Assembly: GCA_942492935.1 (NCBI GenBank)
Contig: OW818654.1
Coordinates: forward strand, 4,340,001-4,404,000
Source of the DNA: JANJUO01 sp942492935
GTDB taxonomy: Bacteria > Bacteroidota > Ignavibacteria > Kapaibacteriales > UBA2268
Direction of reading: 5' to 3'
DNA length: 64,000 bases
Below the pieces are notes generated by a model. The model was given only the letters and a program-made list of their open reading frames with translations, searched no databases and had not been told where the DNA came from. This document shows, piece by piece, positions 53,675 to 63,800 of this stretch (position 1 is its first letter; every line of letters begins with the position of its first letter). The translations under genes were made by a program, and so were the position numbers.

Positions 53675-54346
53675 TTAATTAAAAATCATTATATTTATCT
53701 GATATAATATACAGTTATAAATAATATACTGGAATATTATTCAAAGGGGCATAAGCCACTTGTTACTTGCTGAATCTTTAGGAGGTTGCCTCAAAAGGTG
53801 TCATTAGTAACAAATTGAGGAATCCATTTCCTATTCATTTCATTTTCGAAACAAGATGTCCAACACTTTGAAAGTGTAGGACATCTGCAAATATTTAGAT
53901 ACCGCTTCAAGTGCAAAATAACACTTTTTAAATTATGTCATTAGTAACAAATTGAGGAATACACTTCCTATTCATTTCATTTTCGAAAAAAGATGTCCAA
54001 CACTTTGAAAGTGTTGGACATCTGCAAATATTTAGATACAGCTTCATGTGGAAAATAACACTTTTAAAATTATGTCATTAGTTACAAATTGAGGAATCCA
54101 TTTCCTATTCATTTCATTTTCGAAACAAGATGTCCAACACTTTGAAAGTGTAGGACATCTGCAAATATTTTAGATACCGCTTCAAGTGGAAAATAACACT
54201 TAAAAAATTATGTCATTAGTTACAAAGTGAGGAATACATTAAGACTTAGAATTAAAATGAAAAAATTTGTGTAAATTGAAAAAATAATTAGATAAGTAGA
54301 ATATTTTTTTTTAATTTTATCTTTTGCAAATATTTGGAAAAAATAA
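53675..54346. repeat. Divergent gap with a tandem array of three repeat units
   Basis: Palindromes at 53854-53886, 53991-54023 and 54128-54160, spacing 137 bases. The first and third have tgtagg in the right arm where the second has the perfect tgttgg. The units share gtcattagtaacaaattgagg and atttagataccgcttcaagtg, but the flanking hairpins are more decayed than in the other arrays. A fragment of the MITE-like element (ataagccacttgttacttgc) lies at 53751. The last 100 bases before 54347 are AT-rich promoter-like sequence. Confidence 0.88.
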
Positions 54347-56491
54347 ATGTCAAAGTTTAAATATATAATGCTAATTATTATTATCGTTTCAGCGAACAAA
54401 TTGTATAATCAAGAACTACCTATATTCTATTATGGAGCATATTTTGGATATGGCTTGAATAGTCATAGTGGGGATTTTAACGGAATTAAGGATTATTATA
54501 CTTGCTGTCCAAGATATGAAAGTGGAAGTGGTGGCGGGCTATCTTTTGGTTTGCTTGCAAAATATCCATTACAAAATAATTTAAGTTTGGCTCTTCGGCT
54601 TGGCTATACTGATTTAAGTGGTGAATTTAATCCACAACAAAAAATTGGCAATACGGAATTAAGAAAAGCTGTTCCACCTTATGATAATGATGGCAAACTT
54701 GAAGCTATTTCCGAATATTCACTTATTTCTAATCTATCGGCATTCACAATTGAACCATATATTAGTTGGTTTTTAATTGAAAGTTTATCGTTAGATTTGG
54801 GAATAAGAGCCGCAATGATGATGAATTCAACTTTTAGTCAATCAGAAATACTTGTTAGCCCAGATAATGTTGTTTTTCTTGAAAATGGAACTCGCAAAAG
54901 AAATGAATATATTGATAAAAATATAGAACCGTTAAACTCATTTCAACTTGCAGCTATGGCAGGTATTGGTTACAAATTACCTATTGGTGTTTATTCATAT
55001 TTATCATTTGATTTAAGATATTATCTTCCATTTACCAATATAATTGACAAAGATTGGAAAGTTTCAACTCTTTATGGTGGTGTTTCATTGGAATTACCTT
55101 ATATTCCATCACCAGATATTCAAGAATTGCAAGAAATTCAATTTATCAGGGATACTGTTACAACAAGGTCAATATCAATAAATGAACCTGAAGTTTTATT
55201 ACTCAATCGAACAGAAAGTTCAAAGAAAATTCAAACTGATAATACAATTATTGAAATTATTACTGTAAATGAATCTTATGAATTAAGATTACCCAAAGTA
55301 GCAAAATTAGATGCGAGTTTAAAAATAACCGGGATTACAAAAGATGGCAAACGACAGGATAATCCTACAATAATAATTGAAGAAACAGAAACTGAAGAAG
55401 GTTTCCCTATTTTACCTCATATTTTCTTCCCTGATGGCAATAGTGATATTACAAAATCATCTATGAAATTATTAAATAAGAATCAAGTAAAATCATTTAC
55501 AGAAAATGGTCTTAATTGGGAAACTCTTGATATTTATAGTGATATGTTGAATGTAATTGCTTATAGAATGTTGCAAAATCCAAAGACAAAAATTACAATT
55601 ACTGGTAACAACAATAATACAACTAACTTAGAAAAGGGAAATATTAAATTATCCGAAGATAGAGCAATTGCTGTTAAAAATTATTTGACTGATGTTTGGG
55701 GAATTAATTCTTCAAGAATTGAAATTGCGAAAAGAAATCTCCCTGCAAATCCTGCGAATAATCAAAGAGAAGATGGCTGGGTGGAAAATAGTCGTGCCGA
55801 AATCAGTTCAAACGATGTGGAATTGATGAAACCTGTATATCTCAAAGAAATTGTAGTTTCATCGAATCCTCCAGTTATTGAAATTCTACCAATAGTTAAT
55901 GCAGAAGCAGGAATAAATAAATGGAATGTTGCAGTAAGTCAAAAAGATAATAATCTTAGAAATTACAAAGGAACTTCTAATGTAGAAAAGTTATTATGGC
56001 AAATTGAAGACGAACCAATGCCAAAACTTGAGGCACCAATTTCAATTCAACTTATGGCGGAAGATAATTTAGGCAAGGAAATACAAGCTAAGCAACTTTT
56101 AACTCTCGAACAGCTTACAATTAAAAAGAAAAGGTATGAATTAAAAGATGATAAAAGAGTAGAAAGATTTTCTCTAATTGTTTTCGATTTTAATAAAGCA
56201 GATTTAAAGCAAATTCATTTGAAAATTCTTAATGATATTAAATCAAGAATTAAATCAAATTCCAAAGTTACAATTCTTGGATATGCAGACCGCTCAGGCG
56301 AATCGGAATATAACAAAGACCTCGCCGCAAAAAGAACAGCAGAAGTTCAAAAAATTCTTAAAGTAAATCCTGAAAATCTTACAATTCAAAATATTGGTAG
56401 CGATGAACTTATTTATGATAATAGCACACCACAAGGTAGGAGCTATTGTAGAACAGTAAAAATTATTGTTGAAACACCTGTTAAGGAATAA
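54347..56491 (+). CDS. OmpA-family outer-membrane protein with barrel and two OmpA-like domains
   Basis: A 714-residue protein. After a signal peptide (YIMLIIIIVSANKLYNQ) comes a predicted beta-barrel region (YYGAYFGYGLNSHSGDFNG, LSLALRLGYTDLSGEF, YSYLSFDLRYYLPF; to about 250). Next are a linker and a first OmpA/MotB-like domain, about 355-480 (LPHIFFPDGNSDITKSSMKLL...ITITGNNNN...LSEDRAIAVKNYLTDVWGI). A short Ig-like stretch (about 490-600) precedes a second OmpA domain (LIVFDFNKADLKQIHLKILNDI...VTILGYADRSGESEYNKDLAAKRTAEV, about 605-705). Both may clamp peptidoglycan. The gene is monocistronic with a palindrome after it. Confidence 0.88.
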   Translation: MSKFKYIMLIIIIVSANKLYNQELPIFYYGAYFGYGLNSHSGDFNGIKDYYTCCPRYESGSGGGLSFGLLAKYPLQNNLSLALRLGYTDLSGEFNPQQKIGNTELRKAVPPYDNDGKLEAISEYSLISNLSAFTIEPYISWFLIESLSLDLGIRAAMMMNSTFSQSEILVSPDNVVFLENGTRKRNEYIDKNIEPLNSFQLAAMAGIGYKLPIGVYSYLSFDLRYYLPFTNIIDKDWKVSTLYGGVSLELPYIPSPDIQELQEIQFIRDTVTTRSISINEPEVLLLNRTESSKKIQTDNTIIEIITVNESYELRLPKVAKLDASLKITGITKDGKRQDNPTIIIEETETEEGFPILPHIFFPDGNSDITKSSMKLLNKNQVKSFTENGLNWETLDIYSDMLNVIAYRMLQNPKTKITITGNNNNTTNLEKGNIKLSEDRAIAVKNYLTDVWGINSSRIEIAKRNLPANPANNQREDGWVENSRAEISSNDVELMKPVYLKEIVVSSNPPVIEILPIVNAEAGINKWNVAVSQKDNNLRNYKGTSNVEKLLWQIEDEPMPKLEAPISIQLMAEDNLGKEIQAKQLLTLEQLTIKKKRYELKDDKRVERFSLIVFDFNKADLKQIHLKILNDIKSRIKSNSKVTILGYADRSGESEYNKDLAAKRTAEVQKILKVNPENLTIQNIGSDELIYDNSTPQGRSYCRTVKIIVETPVKE

Positions 56492-56504
56492 AAGAAGATA
56501 AAAG

Positions 56505-56543
56505 AAATTCCTTAAAAATCCCACTGGGATTTTTAAGGAATTT
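56505..56543. terminator. Perfect 19-bp palindrome after the OmpA-family gene
   Basis: Arms aaattccttaaaaatccca and tgggatttttaaggaattt, separated by one base, 14 bases after the stop and 30 before the convergent Dabb gene. T-rich runs occur on both strands, so it can end transcription from both sides. Related halves occur at 5965-5990 and 17965-17995, so it belongs to a repeat family as well. Confidence 0.75.
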
Positions 56544-56572
56544 GAGCTTTTATCATTGGATGCAACTTAGTT

Positions 56573-56875
56573 TTAGTATTGATAATCGACACAAGCCCTA
56601 TTTAGAGTATAGCTTTTAACTATTGGAAAAATATTTTGATGAATTGGATGTATGATATAAGATTTTAAATCGTCAAAATTTTCAAAATCAGCTTCTAAAA
56701 CTAAATCGTAATTTGAAATATCACTTTCAATATTTTTATAAACTTGAATTTCTTTTAATTGAGGGATATGCCCCTTCATACCCATAAGCAATTCAGTTAA
56801 TTCATTTGTAATTATTGATTTAGATTTGCTTTCTATATCACTTCTTAATTGCCACATTACAATGTGTTTTATCAT
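56573..56875 (-). CDS. Dabb (stress-responsive A/B barrel) domain protein
   Basis: A 100-residue single-domain protein with the Dabb pattern: MIKHIVMWQLR at the start (the conserved H of IxHIVxW), then LKGxIPxIxxIxVxxN as MKGHIPQLKEIQVYKNI, SNYDLVLEADFENFDDLKSYIIHPIHQ and a terminal VDYQY. Members form dimeric ferredoxin-like barrels; some bind small hydrophobic molecules, most are uncharacterised. It is transcribed alone. Confidence 0.9.
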   Translation of the reverse strand: MIKHIVMWQLRSDIESKSKSIITNELTELLMGMKGHIPQLKEIQVYKNIESDISNYDLVLEADFENFDDLKSYIIHPIHQNIFPIVKSYTLNRACVDYQY

Positions 56876-56976
56876 TTTAATAACCTTTAATTAAAAAAAA
56901 TCAAAAATAATAAAATTAACTATAACAAATTTGATATTTTTGTATTTTATATTTATGAATTATTGAAATAATTGAA

Positions 56977-57642
56977 ATGAATAAGAAATTTGATATTGCA
57001 AGTCGTATAGACCATACTATATTAAACCCTGATAAAACAAATTCAGACATTTACAAATTATGCAAAGAAGCAATCCAATACAATTTTGCTTCGGTCTGTG
57101 TGTTGCCTCATTATGTGGCATATTGTAGAAATTTGCTTGATGGAACAAATGTAAAAGTATGTACTGTAATTGGTTTTCCACTTGGAGCAACACATACTTC
57201 TACCAAGATTGCAGAAGCTGAACGTGCTTTAGAAGATGGCTGCAACGAGCTGGATATGGTTATCAATATAGCGGCGTTTAAAAACAAGGATTATGATATT
57301 GTATTAGAAGATATAGAAGCAATTACTCAATTTGCACATCTTAATAATGCAATTGTGAAGGTTATTGTTGAAACATGCCTATTAAATGAAGACGAAAAAA
57401 TCAAAATTTGTGAATTAGTAAGCAAAGCTGAAGCAGATTTTATCAAAACATCTACTGGATTCTCTACTGCTGGTGCAACTGTTGAAGATATCTTACTATT
57501 TAGAAAATATTGCACACCACAAACTAAAATCAAAGCATCAGGTGGAATTAGGAGTTCGGATTTTGCAATCAAACTTATAGAGCATGGAGCAGATAGAATT
57601 GGAACGAGTTCCGGGGTTAAAATAATAGCAGAATTAGATTAA
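56977..57642 (+). CDS. deoC: Deoxyribose-phosphate aldolase
   Basis: A 221-residue class I aldolase that splits 2-deoxyribose 5-phosphate to glyceraldehyde 3-phosphate and acetaldehyde. Catalytic residues are visible: D93 (NELDMVINI), the Schiff-base lysine K157 (ADFIKTSTGF) and K186 (TKIKASGGIR), then RIGTSSG for phosphate binding. It is of full length. It precedes the fRMsr gene by 12 bases and may share its transcript; no other deo genes are present. Confidence 0.97.
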   Translation: MNKKFDIASRIDHTILNPDKTNSDIYKLCKEAIQYNFASVCVLPHYVAYCRNLLDGTNVKVCTVIGFPLGATHTSTKIAEAERALEDGCNELDMVINIAAFKNKDYDIVLEDIEAITQFAHLNNAIVKVIVETCLLNEDEKIKICELVSKAEADFIKTSTGFSTAGATVEDILLFRKYCTPQTKIKASGGIRSSDFAIKLIEHGADRIGTSSGVKIIAELD

Positions 57643-57654
57643 TTGGGGTTAATT

Positions 57655-58143
57655 ATGAGTGAATTATACAGCAATTTAATTGAACAATATAAATCATTAA
57701 TTGAAGGGGAAAAAGATTTCTTCGTCAATGCATCTAATTTGAACGCATTACTATTTAACCAAATTGATAATATCAATTGGGTTGGATTTTATATGAATAA
57801 TGGCTCACAATTAGTATTGAGCACTTTTCAAGGCAAACCTGCCTGTCGAAGAATTGAAATGGGAAAGGGTGTTTGTGGAAAATGTGCTTCACTTCGTAAA
57901 ACTTTAATTGTTGATAACGTTCATAATTTTGAAGGGCATATAGCATGTGATAGTGCTTCAAATTCAGAAATTACAATTCCATTGATTTTAAATAATGAAC
58001 TTTATGGTGTGTTCGATTTGGATAGTCCAATTTTTTCAAGATTTACCGATGATGACAATCATGGATTAGAAGATTTATTGAAAATTCTTGTAAATGGTTC
58101 GGATATGAACAAATTGAAAAATTACTACATTATTAGTAACTAA
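57655..58143 (+). CDS. msrC: Free methionine-(R)-sulfoxide reductase (GAF domain)
   Basis: A 162-residue GAF-fold enzyme that reduces free Met-R-sulfoxide. Signature segments are NWVGFYM, LSTFQGKPACRRIEMGKGVCGKCASLRKTLIVDNVHNFEGHIACDSASNSEITIPL and GVFDLDSPIFSRFTDDD. These include the three redox Cys (in PACRR, GVCGKC and HIACDS). The ATG at 57655 was chosen over an upstream in-frame TTG because it gives the standard MSELYSNL start. It lies just after deoC and just before the permease. An oxidative-repair role fits a low-oxygen organism. Confidence 0.94.
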   Translation: MSELYSNLIEQYKSLIEGEKDFFVNASNLNALLFNQIDNINWVGFYMNNGSQLVLSTFQGKPACRRIEMGKGVCGKCASLRKTLIVDNVHNFEGHIACDSASNSEITIPLILNNELYGVFDLDSPIFSRFTDDDNHGLEDLLKILVNGSDMNKLKNYYIISN

Positions 58144-58160
58144 AACTTAAGGTTGATAAT

Positions 58161-58979
58161 TTGGAATATTTGATTTTACTGCTAATAGGAATTGCAGCAG
58201 GAATTGCAGCAGGTTTGTTTGGAATTGGTGGTGGAGTTCTGATAGTACCTGCATTGATATTTATAATGAATTTCCCTTTAATTCAAGCAAATGGAACATC
58301 ACTTGCTGCCTTACTACTACCGGTAGGTATTTTTGCTGTTTTGGAATATAAAAAATCTGGATATGTAAATATTAAAACTGCTCTACTTATTGCAATTGGA
58401 CTTGCAATTGGAGTAATTGGTGGTGCCAATATTGCATTAGTTCTCCCTCCAAAATATCTTCGTATGGCTTATGGATTTTTTTTACTTTATGTTTCTGTTA
58501 GATTTATTGGTCTTTCATTTTTAAAAAAAATATTCAAAAATAAATTAAAAGATAAAATTGAAATACAAAATAATCCAGAATATTCAACTCATTCAACAAC
58601 AGAAATGAAAACAGCAATAACAGCAAAACCTATCATTATTATACTTTTTGGAGTTCTTGCTGGTATAATGTCAGGTTTATTTGGTATAGGTGGAGGTTTG
58701 ATAATCGTACCTTTTTTACTTACTGCAATGAAATATGAGCCAAAACTCGCAATTGGAACTTCATTGGCGGCATTACTTTTACCTGTTGGTTTGCCTGGGG
58801 TTTTGATTTATTTTAATTCTGGTAATTTAAATTTGATTTATGCAGCTCCAGTAGCACTTGGTATTTTGTTAGGTTCAATTGTAGGAGCAAAAATTTCAAT
58901 TGCATTACCAACTAAAACAGTTAAAATCATATATGGATATTTTTTGATTGTAATGGCAATAGATTTTATTTTCTTTTAG
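58161..58979 (+). CDS. TauE/SafE (TSUP) family membrane transporter
   Basis: A 272-residue permease with the family's internal duplication. Two halves each begin with G-A/I-G-L-FGIGGG-ILIVPAL (first at about 15-35, second at about 175-195), followed by ANGTSLAALLLPVGIFAVLEY and AIGTSLAALLLPVGLPGVLIY. Eight helices are expected, with a charged loop near 130-150. Members move sulfonates, sulfite, sulfolactate or related organosulfur ions. The start codon is TTG, with an aagg site eight bases upstream; no ATG gives the first helix intact. Weakly linked to the msrC gene 17 bases before it. Confidence 0.9.
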   Translation: MEYLILLLIGIAAGIAAGLFGIGGGVLIVPALIFIMNFPLIQANGTSLAALLLPVGIFAVLEYKKSGYVNIKTALLIAIGLAIGVIGGANIALVLPPKYLRMAYGFFLLYVSVRFIGLSFLKKIFKNKLKDKIEIQNNPEYSTHSTTEMKTAITAKPIIIILFGVLAGIMSGLFGIGGGLIIVPFLLTAMKYEPKLAIGTSLAALLLPVGLPGVLIYFNSGNLNLIYAAPVALGILLGSIVGAKISIALPTKTVKIIYGYFLIVMAIDFIFF

Positions 58980-59208
58980 TTTGTATTTGATTTGATAAGT
59001 ATATTTCCAGAGACTATTTAGATTATTTATAAACAATCAAGATTGGAAATTCAAGGATATAGATTTTGTATTTTTGAGTGCATCTTAGTTTTAATCCTTT
59101 GAAAGTCATTCAATAAAATCACAAAAAAAATAATTCATTCTATTATAATAAATTACGTTGTTACTGCGTTTAATATCTTTTATTTTTACAAAAATTACTG
59201 ACAAATTT

Positions 59209-60519
59209 ATGCAACAAATTATAAATGAAAATTTCAGAACAATTCCACCTTTTTCAACTGAAAATCCCGATTTCACTTTCCCAAATTTTGAAATAGTTAC
59301 TGTTAATAATACGAAAGTATATCTTATTAATGACAATACTCAACCGATAATTAACTTGAAATTTCTTTTTAAACAAGGTGCTTATCATGAATCTATTCCC
59401 GGTCTTGCTCATTTTACTGCTCAAATGTTAACATTAGGCAGCAAATCGAAAACCGCTGAAGAGATTGCCGAAAAAATTGATTTTTTTGGTGCCCAATTAT
59501 CTTCGGCAAGCTATTGGGATGAGTTAGTTACTAGTATTTCGTGTTTAAATGATTATACTCAACAAATTACAGAATTACTCTTTGAATGTGTATTCTCACC
59601 TAAATTTGATGAAACTGAAATTGAAAGATTAAAAAAGCGTCAAATTGCTTTTATTCAACAGCAGAATGCTGACCCAACATACATTGCTCAAATTGCATTT
59701 AACGAACAATTCTATAAATCAGGGAACTATGGACACGCAAGAATTGGCTATGAAAATACAATTAGTCAAATAAGCCGAAATGATATTATTAATTTTTATG
59801 AACAATTAATGCAAAGTAATTTTTCGATTATTGTTTCTGGAAATTTCAGCAAAGCTCATATTATCAATATGCTTGAAAGTGTATTACCAAAAGATAAAGA
59901 AATTATTTCGGTTGATGAGCATTATGATAATTTTGAAGTAGAAAAAAAACTCTTGATAATTGATAAAACTGACGCTACTCAAGCAACATTTAGGTTTGGC
60001 AAACCTTCAATTCAACGAACTACTTTAGATTTTCCTGCATTTATTACTGCAAATACTATTTTTGGGGGCTTCTTTTTATCACGTTTGAATGAGAATTTAC
60101 GTGAAAAGAAGGGGTTAACTTATGGCATTCATTCATATATTGACAATAGAAGATATTATTCATCATTAATGATAGCTACAAGTATAAATGAAGAGAATTC
60201 AAAATTAGCAATTGATGAGATATTGGCAGAATTAGAATTATTCAATACACAGCCAGTATTTGCCGATGAATTGAATCGGGCTGTCCAATATATGTTAGGT
60301 TCATTTGCAAGAGGTATGGAAAATCACAGACAGCTTTCAAGTTTAATTCAAACAATAGAATCATATAATCTACCTACTACTTACTATCAAGATATTTATG
60401 GAAAAATCTCGAAATTGACAATAGATGACGTATTTGAATCGCAGAAAAAGTATTTTAATGCTGATAATATGTTGATGATTGTTTCTGGCAATAAATCAAG
60501 ATTAGAAAAAATCATATAA
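59209..60519 (+). CDS. M16-family peptidase homologue with degenerate zinc motif
   Basis: A 436-residue pitrilysin/insulinase-type protein (M16B). The fold is recognisable (GAYHESIPGLAHFTAQMLTLGSKSKTAEEI, LSGNFSKAHII-like VSGNFSKAHII, FGGFFLSRLNENLREKKGLTYGIHSY). The catalytic motif HxxEH reads H68-F-T-A71-Q72, so the general-base Glu and second zinc His are lost and the protein should not cleave peptides. Such members normally partner with an active M16 subunit, which is not visible here. The R/Y substrate-binding element in KKGLTYGIHSY is kept. The start at 59209 was chosen over the frame from 59158. Confidence 0.85.
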   Translation: MQQIINENFRTIPPFSTENPDFTFPNFEIVTVNNTKVYLINDNTQPIINLKFLFKQGAYHESIPGLAHFTAQMLTLGSKSKTAEEIAEKIDFFGAQLSSASYWDELVTSISCLNDYTQQITELLFECVFSPKFDETEIERLKKRQIAFIQQQNADPTYIAQIAFNEQFYKSGNYGHARIGYENTISQISRNDIINFYEQLMQSNFSIIVSGNFSKAHIINMLESVLPKDKEIISVDEHYDNFEVEKKLLIIDKTDATQATFRFGKPSIQRTTLDFPAFITANTIFGGFFLSRLNENLREKKGLTYGIHSYIDNRRYYSSLMIATSINEENSKLAIDEILAELELFNTQPVFADELNRAVQYMLGSFARGMENHRQLSSLIQTIESYNLPTTYYQDIYGKISKLTIDDVFESQKKYFNADNMLMIVSGNKSRLEKII

Positions 60520-60660
60520 ATAATGTGCAAACTATATATTAAGAATACATGGGATTTATGAAATATTTCTTCGATAATCTTTATAATAGTCAATTTCATA
60601 AGGGTATTTTAGATAATTATTAATTTTGAATGTTGAGAAATATACCTATAAATAAATACC

Positions 60661-60760
60661 TTAGCGTTCAGTTGTTAAAGTATAAATTAAAGCATATTTC
60701 ACGTGGCTAAAGCCACGTTGAAATATCATTTCAATATTACTTTGAGTAACAGACTGCTAA
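60661..60760. repeat. MITE-like hairpin element, copy 3
   Basis: A 100-base element with left end ttagcgttcagttgttaaag and a right end that reads ttagcagtctgttactcaaag on the minus strand. Between them is a perfect cacgtggctaaagccacgt stem within a longer tttcacgtggc..gccacgttgaaa hairpin. It occupies most of the 300-base convergent gap between the M16 gene and the last kinase; the rest shows nothing. Confidence 0.75.
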
Positions 60761-60818
60761 TGACAAGATGCTAATTTAAGTAAAAAAACTTCCGTTGTTT
60801 CTATATTATACAAATCGT

Positions 60819-63800
60819 TTAATTTGCATTGTATGGCAAAGTGAAATAAAATGTTGAGCCGACTCCTTCTTCACTTATTAACCAAATTTTGCCACCAAGC
60901 ATTTCAATATATGCTTTTGAGATAGATAAACCCAAACCAGCACCTTGATGTGCCATTTTATTGGATATATCTGCTTGTATAAAACGTTCAAATATTGCCT
61001 CCTGTCTATCTTTTGGTATGCCAATTCCTGTGTCTTTAACATACAACTCCAATACCCATTGCTCATTATTGAATTTTAGATTATAGCCAATTTCAATTGA
61101 ACCATTTTTGGTGAATTTAATTGCATTTTTAACCAGATTAGTGAAGATTGCATACACTTTTTCTTTATCTGTTTGGATGATTGCATTTCTATCAGTCAAT
61201 GACTTTTTTAATAAAAGTTTTATATTTTTGGCTTCTGCTTCTGGCTTGAAAAATGTATAAATATAATCTATTTGCTCATTAATATTAGATTCTTTTATAT
61301 AAAGCTTCATAAGTCCAGCTTCAATTTTGGATATGTCTATAATATCGTTGATAATATTCAACATTCTTTTGCCGCTTTTCTCTATCATTTCAATACATTC
61401 TTGCTGCTCTTCTCCATCTAAGTTTGGATCTTTGAGTAAATAGGCAAACCCAAGAATTCCGTTCATTGGTGTGCGGATTTCGTGGCTCATATTGGCAAGA
61501 AATGCAGATTTCAGACGGTCGCTTTCTTCTGCTTTATCTTTGGCTTTAATTAATTCAGCTTCGTTTTGTTTACGCTCAGAAATGTCTTGAGCGGCTCCCC
61601 ACAATCCTATTATTTTGTTTGATTCATCCAAAACTGCTTCACCTCGAACCCACATCCAGCCATATCCACCATCTTTTTTTACTGTTTTCAATTCAAGTTG
61701 ATAAGGTATTCCTTTTTCAGCAGTTTTTGCCAAGGATGATGATAATATTTCCCAACTCTCATTAGTAAATAATTTCTTATGTTCTGTATAAGGTGGAGGT
61801 GGTAAAGTTGGGTCAAAGCCATACATATTATATAATTCCTTGCTCCATACTACTTCATTTGTTTCAACATTCAGATACCAGCTTCCAAGATGGGCAATTT
61901 CTTGTACTTTGGTTAATTCTACTTCATTGCGTTCTGCTTTTTCTTTGGCAACTACCAAATCCTCCAATGTCTTTTTTCTTTCAGTAATATCAGTAAAATT
62001 TAAAATAAAACCATTAATAGTTTTATCCGACAAAAGATTAGTAAAAGTAGTTTCTATCCAGCGATAGTCTCCATTTTTATGTCTAAAACGATACTGTACT
62101 TTTGGCTTAAGGTCTGGATTTTGCAAAATTGTTTCGAAGGTTTTATAAATTAAAAGCAAATCTTCAGGATGTGTATATTCATCTCCTGAATGGTCAAGAA
62201 TTTCATTTTCATCATAACCAAAGTGACGTGCTGAGTTTGGACTTGTATATTTAAATTTTCCGTTAATATCTATAATAACAACTCCATCGGGAGCATTATC
62301 AATTAAAGATTTGAATAATTTTTCGCTTTCTTCAACCTTTGTTTTTGCTTCAATCAGTTCCAATTCTTTGATTTTTCTATCTGTAATATCTTGAAATGTT
62401 CCAAACAAATAAACAATTTCTCCACTATCATTTCTTTGGGCTCCTCCTTTTGTTTGGACAATTACATGATTCCCTTTGGCTGTATTTATTCCTAATTCAA
62501 CATTAAATGGTTTGCCATATTTAATGACTTCTTCAACTGATTTCTGAATTATTGCTTTTGAATCATCATCATAAAAATCAATAGCATTCTCAATCATTGG
62601 TTGATAATCATCATCTACTTCATGTATTTTATAGACTTCTTTTGTCCAGATTAACTTTTGATGAATCAAATCAAATTTCCAGCCACCAATTTTTGCCATT
62701 TCATTAGTTTCATTCAAAAATGTTTCACTTTCTATTAATGCTTGCTTTGCTTTATGTTTTTCTGAAATATCAACGAATTCAACTGCAATGGTATCTTTTT
62801 GTGTAGAATAAACAAAAACACGATAAATACCAGAAAATCTATCGTCTATATAAGGAATATCAAAAGATTGATAACCAATTTCCTTTCTTGCAACTTTTTT
62901 ATACAATTCCGGTATCTCGGTTTCGACAAGTTTAGGAAATGCCTCTTCGATTGTCATGCCTATCAATGATTCATGAGAAATTCCAATTACTCTGTCGGCA
63001 GATGGATTTGCATCAATTAAAACTAACATTGAATCGTTCTCTAAACGATAAAAATACATTGCAGTAGGAGATGAGTTTACAATGCTTCTGAATTTTTCTT
63101 CACTTTCTTCTGCAATTTCTTTTGCTAAAAAAAGTTCTTTATTCGATTGATTAAGTTCTTCAATTTTTTCTTGAAGTAATTGTTTTGCCTTTTTACGTTG
63201 GGTGATATCAATGAAGCTAACAACAATTTCTAAAATTTCACCATTTGAATTAATAACAGGAAATCCATTAACTAATAACCAAACAATATCGTCTTTAGAA
63301 CGGCAAACTCCTAAATATTGGTCATTAATAGTATCTCTACTTTTAATAATTCGCATTACAGGATAATTATTAATTGGTATTGTGTTGTTGTTTTCATCAA
63401 TAAATTTCCAATCAGGGTCAATAGCTACTTTCCCTTTCATTTGGTTATCGCTTAAACCTAAAAGTTCATTTGCTCTTGCGTTACTTTTAATTATAGAAGT
63501 ATCAGCTGCATGAACAACAACTCCAGCGTTAATATTATCAATTAATTTTCGATAACGTATCTCGTTTTTCTCGGCAATTTCTTTTGCGATAATTAGTTCT
63601 TGTTCTTTTTTGAATTTAGAAGATTTGTCTCTTACAATACCAAAATTTTTTGTATAATCATTTTGAAAAGAAATACTGATTTCAGCAAAAAAACAATCGC
63701 CATTTTTTCGCATACACTCTGTTATAACTGGAGCATTATCTTGCATTTTCAATCTTTTGATAAAACCTTCTCTTACTTCATCTTGTAGTTCAGGTTTAGC

